Assembly: GCA_035570275.1 (NCBI GenBank)
Contig: DATMNI010000365.1
Span: forward strand, 1 to 38,662
Direction of reading: 5' to 3'
DNA from: DATMNI01 sp035570275
GTDB taxonomy: Bacteria; Acidobacteriota; Terriglobia; Bryobacterales; Bryobacteraceae
Length of the DNA stretch: 38,662 bases
In this document: positions 38,467-38,662 of the stretch, piece after piece
How the letters are laid out: each line of letters starts with the position of its first letter
Numbering within the stretch: the first letter of the stretch is position 1
The notes under the pieces: model-generated
Databases searched by the model: none
What the model was told of the DNA's origin: nothing
Seen by the model: only the letters and a program-made list of their open reading frames with translations
Made by a program: the position numbers and the translations under genes

Positions 38467-38662
38467 ATGGTAGATCGGAGAGGTTTCCTGGCCGCTGCCG
38501 CCGCTGCCGCCGCCAGGGCCCAAGACGCTGGCGCAGTTCCCCAACTGGCGGTGAACGGCGGGACGCCGGTAAGGCCGCGGCCACTGACGGGCGCGAATTG
38601 GGGGCCGCAGTACTACGACGATAAGGAACGCAGCCAGCTCGAAGAAGTGCTCGAAGGCCGCA
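38467..38662 (+). CDS. DegT/DnrJ/EryC1/StrS family aminotransferase, 3' end outside the window
   Basis: Only the first 65 codons are visible. AGGAGG lies 7 bases before the ATG. MVDRRGFLAA and an Ala run suggest a signal with a possible twin arginine (DRRGFLAA). Then LAVNGGTPVRPRPL and NWGPQYYDDKERSQLEEVLE match the N-terminus of DegT-family PLP aminotransferases, which usually act on keto-sugars. An exported version is unusual but known as 'DegT with signal' in planctomycetes and acidobacteria. The catalytic lysine lies beyond the window. Confidence 0.75.
   Translation, partial: MVDRRGFLAAAAAAAARAQDAGAVPQLAVNGGTPVRPRPLTGANWGPQYYDDKERSQLEEVLEGR

Overview
The window looks like a chromosomal segment of an acidobacterium, most likely a Solibacter/Bryobacter-type member. 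This is inferred from the high GC content, the paired exported PSD-type (DUF1592-family) cytochrome and Tat-exported DUF1552 protein, the small reaction-centre-type dihaem cytochrome, the many secreted proteins, and a dense load of short dispersed repeats between genes. No rRNA, tRNA, CRISPR array, IS element or phage gene was seen. About 30 intact genes, two broken toxin-like genes and one remnant of a Uma2 gene are supported.

Layout. (1) 1-5235, minus strand: a Uma2-type nuclease cut by the window edge, then a three-gene operon with 4-bp overlaps. It encodes the FAD subunit and the fused FeS/molybdopterin subunit of a xanthine-dehydrogenase-like enzyme, and a membrane-anchored double ABM-domain protein. 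(2) 5574-17185, plus strand: an exported protein with three RidA domains, then a compact run of six exported proteins (VOC fold, DUF1592-type dihaem cytochrome, DUF1552, ankyrin, monohaem protein, dihaem cytochrome), then a 686-residue protein of unknown family. (3) 17251-22557: an exported S9 peptidase, a YraN protein, a glycine-zipper lipoprotein, a methyltransferase and a class III aminotransferase. (4) 23229-26719: an NtrY/NtrX-like two-component pair whose regulator has an altered sigma-54 contact loop. (5) 26720-28636: accessory DNA with long inverted repeats, a small gene paired with a frameshifted nucleotidyltransferase, a conserved hypothetical gene and decayed sequence. (6) 28637-32691, minus: a CpsB-type phosphatase, a sigma-54 response regulator and a CHASE2 histidine kinase. 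(7) 32692-34015: repeats and an antitoxin gene overlapping a badly decayed PIN toxin gene. (8) 34101-37910, minus: DUF4236 protein, vWA protein, PP2C phosphatase and an HhH-containing protein kinase. The last three overlap by ATGA and match the TerY-P phosphorylation triad. (9) 38067-38662, plus: a secreted HNH nuclease and the start of a DegT-family aminotransferase.

How the genes work together. The 6974-15088 run looks like one transcription unit for an envelope redox apparatus of unknown substrate. It combines two Tat-type signals, five haem-binding CxxCH sites over three proteins, and an ankyrin scaffold. The molybdenum hydroxylase operon is a cytoplasmic oxidation unit whose tail protein may tie it to the membrane. 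The vWA/PP2C/kinase triad is a reversible phosphorylation switch of the class linked to Ter stress and conflict systems, though no other ter gene is visible here. Both toxin-like genes (PIN and nucleotidyltransferase) are broken by single-base shifts while their upstream partners are open.
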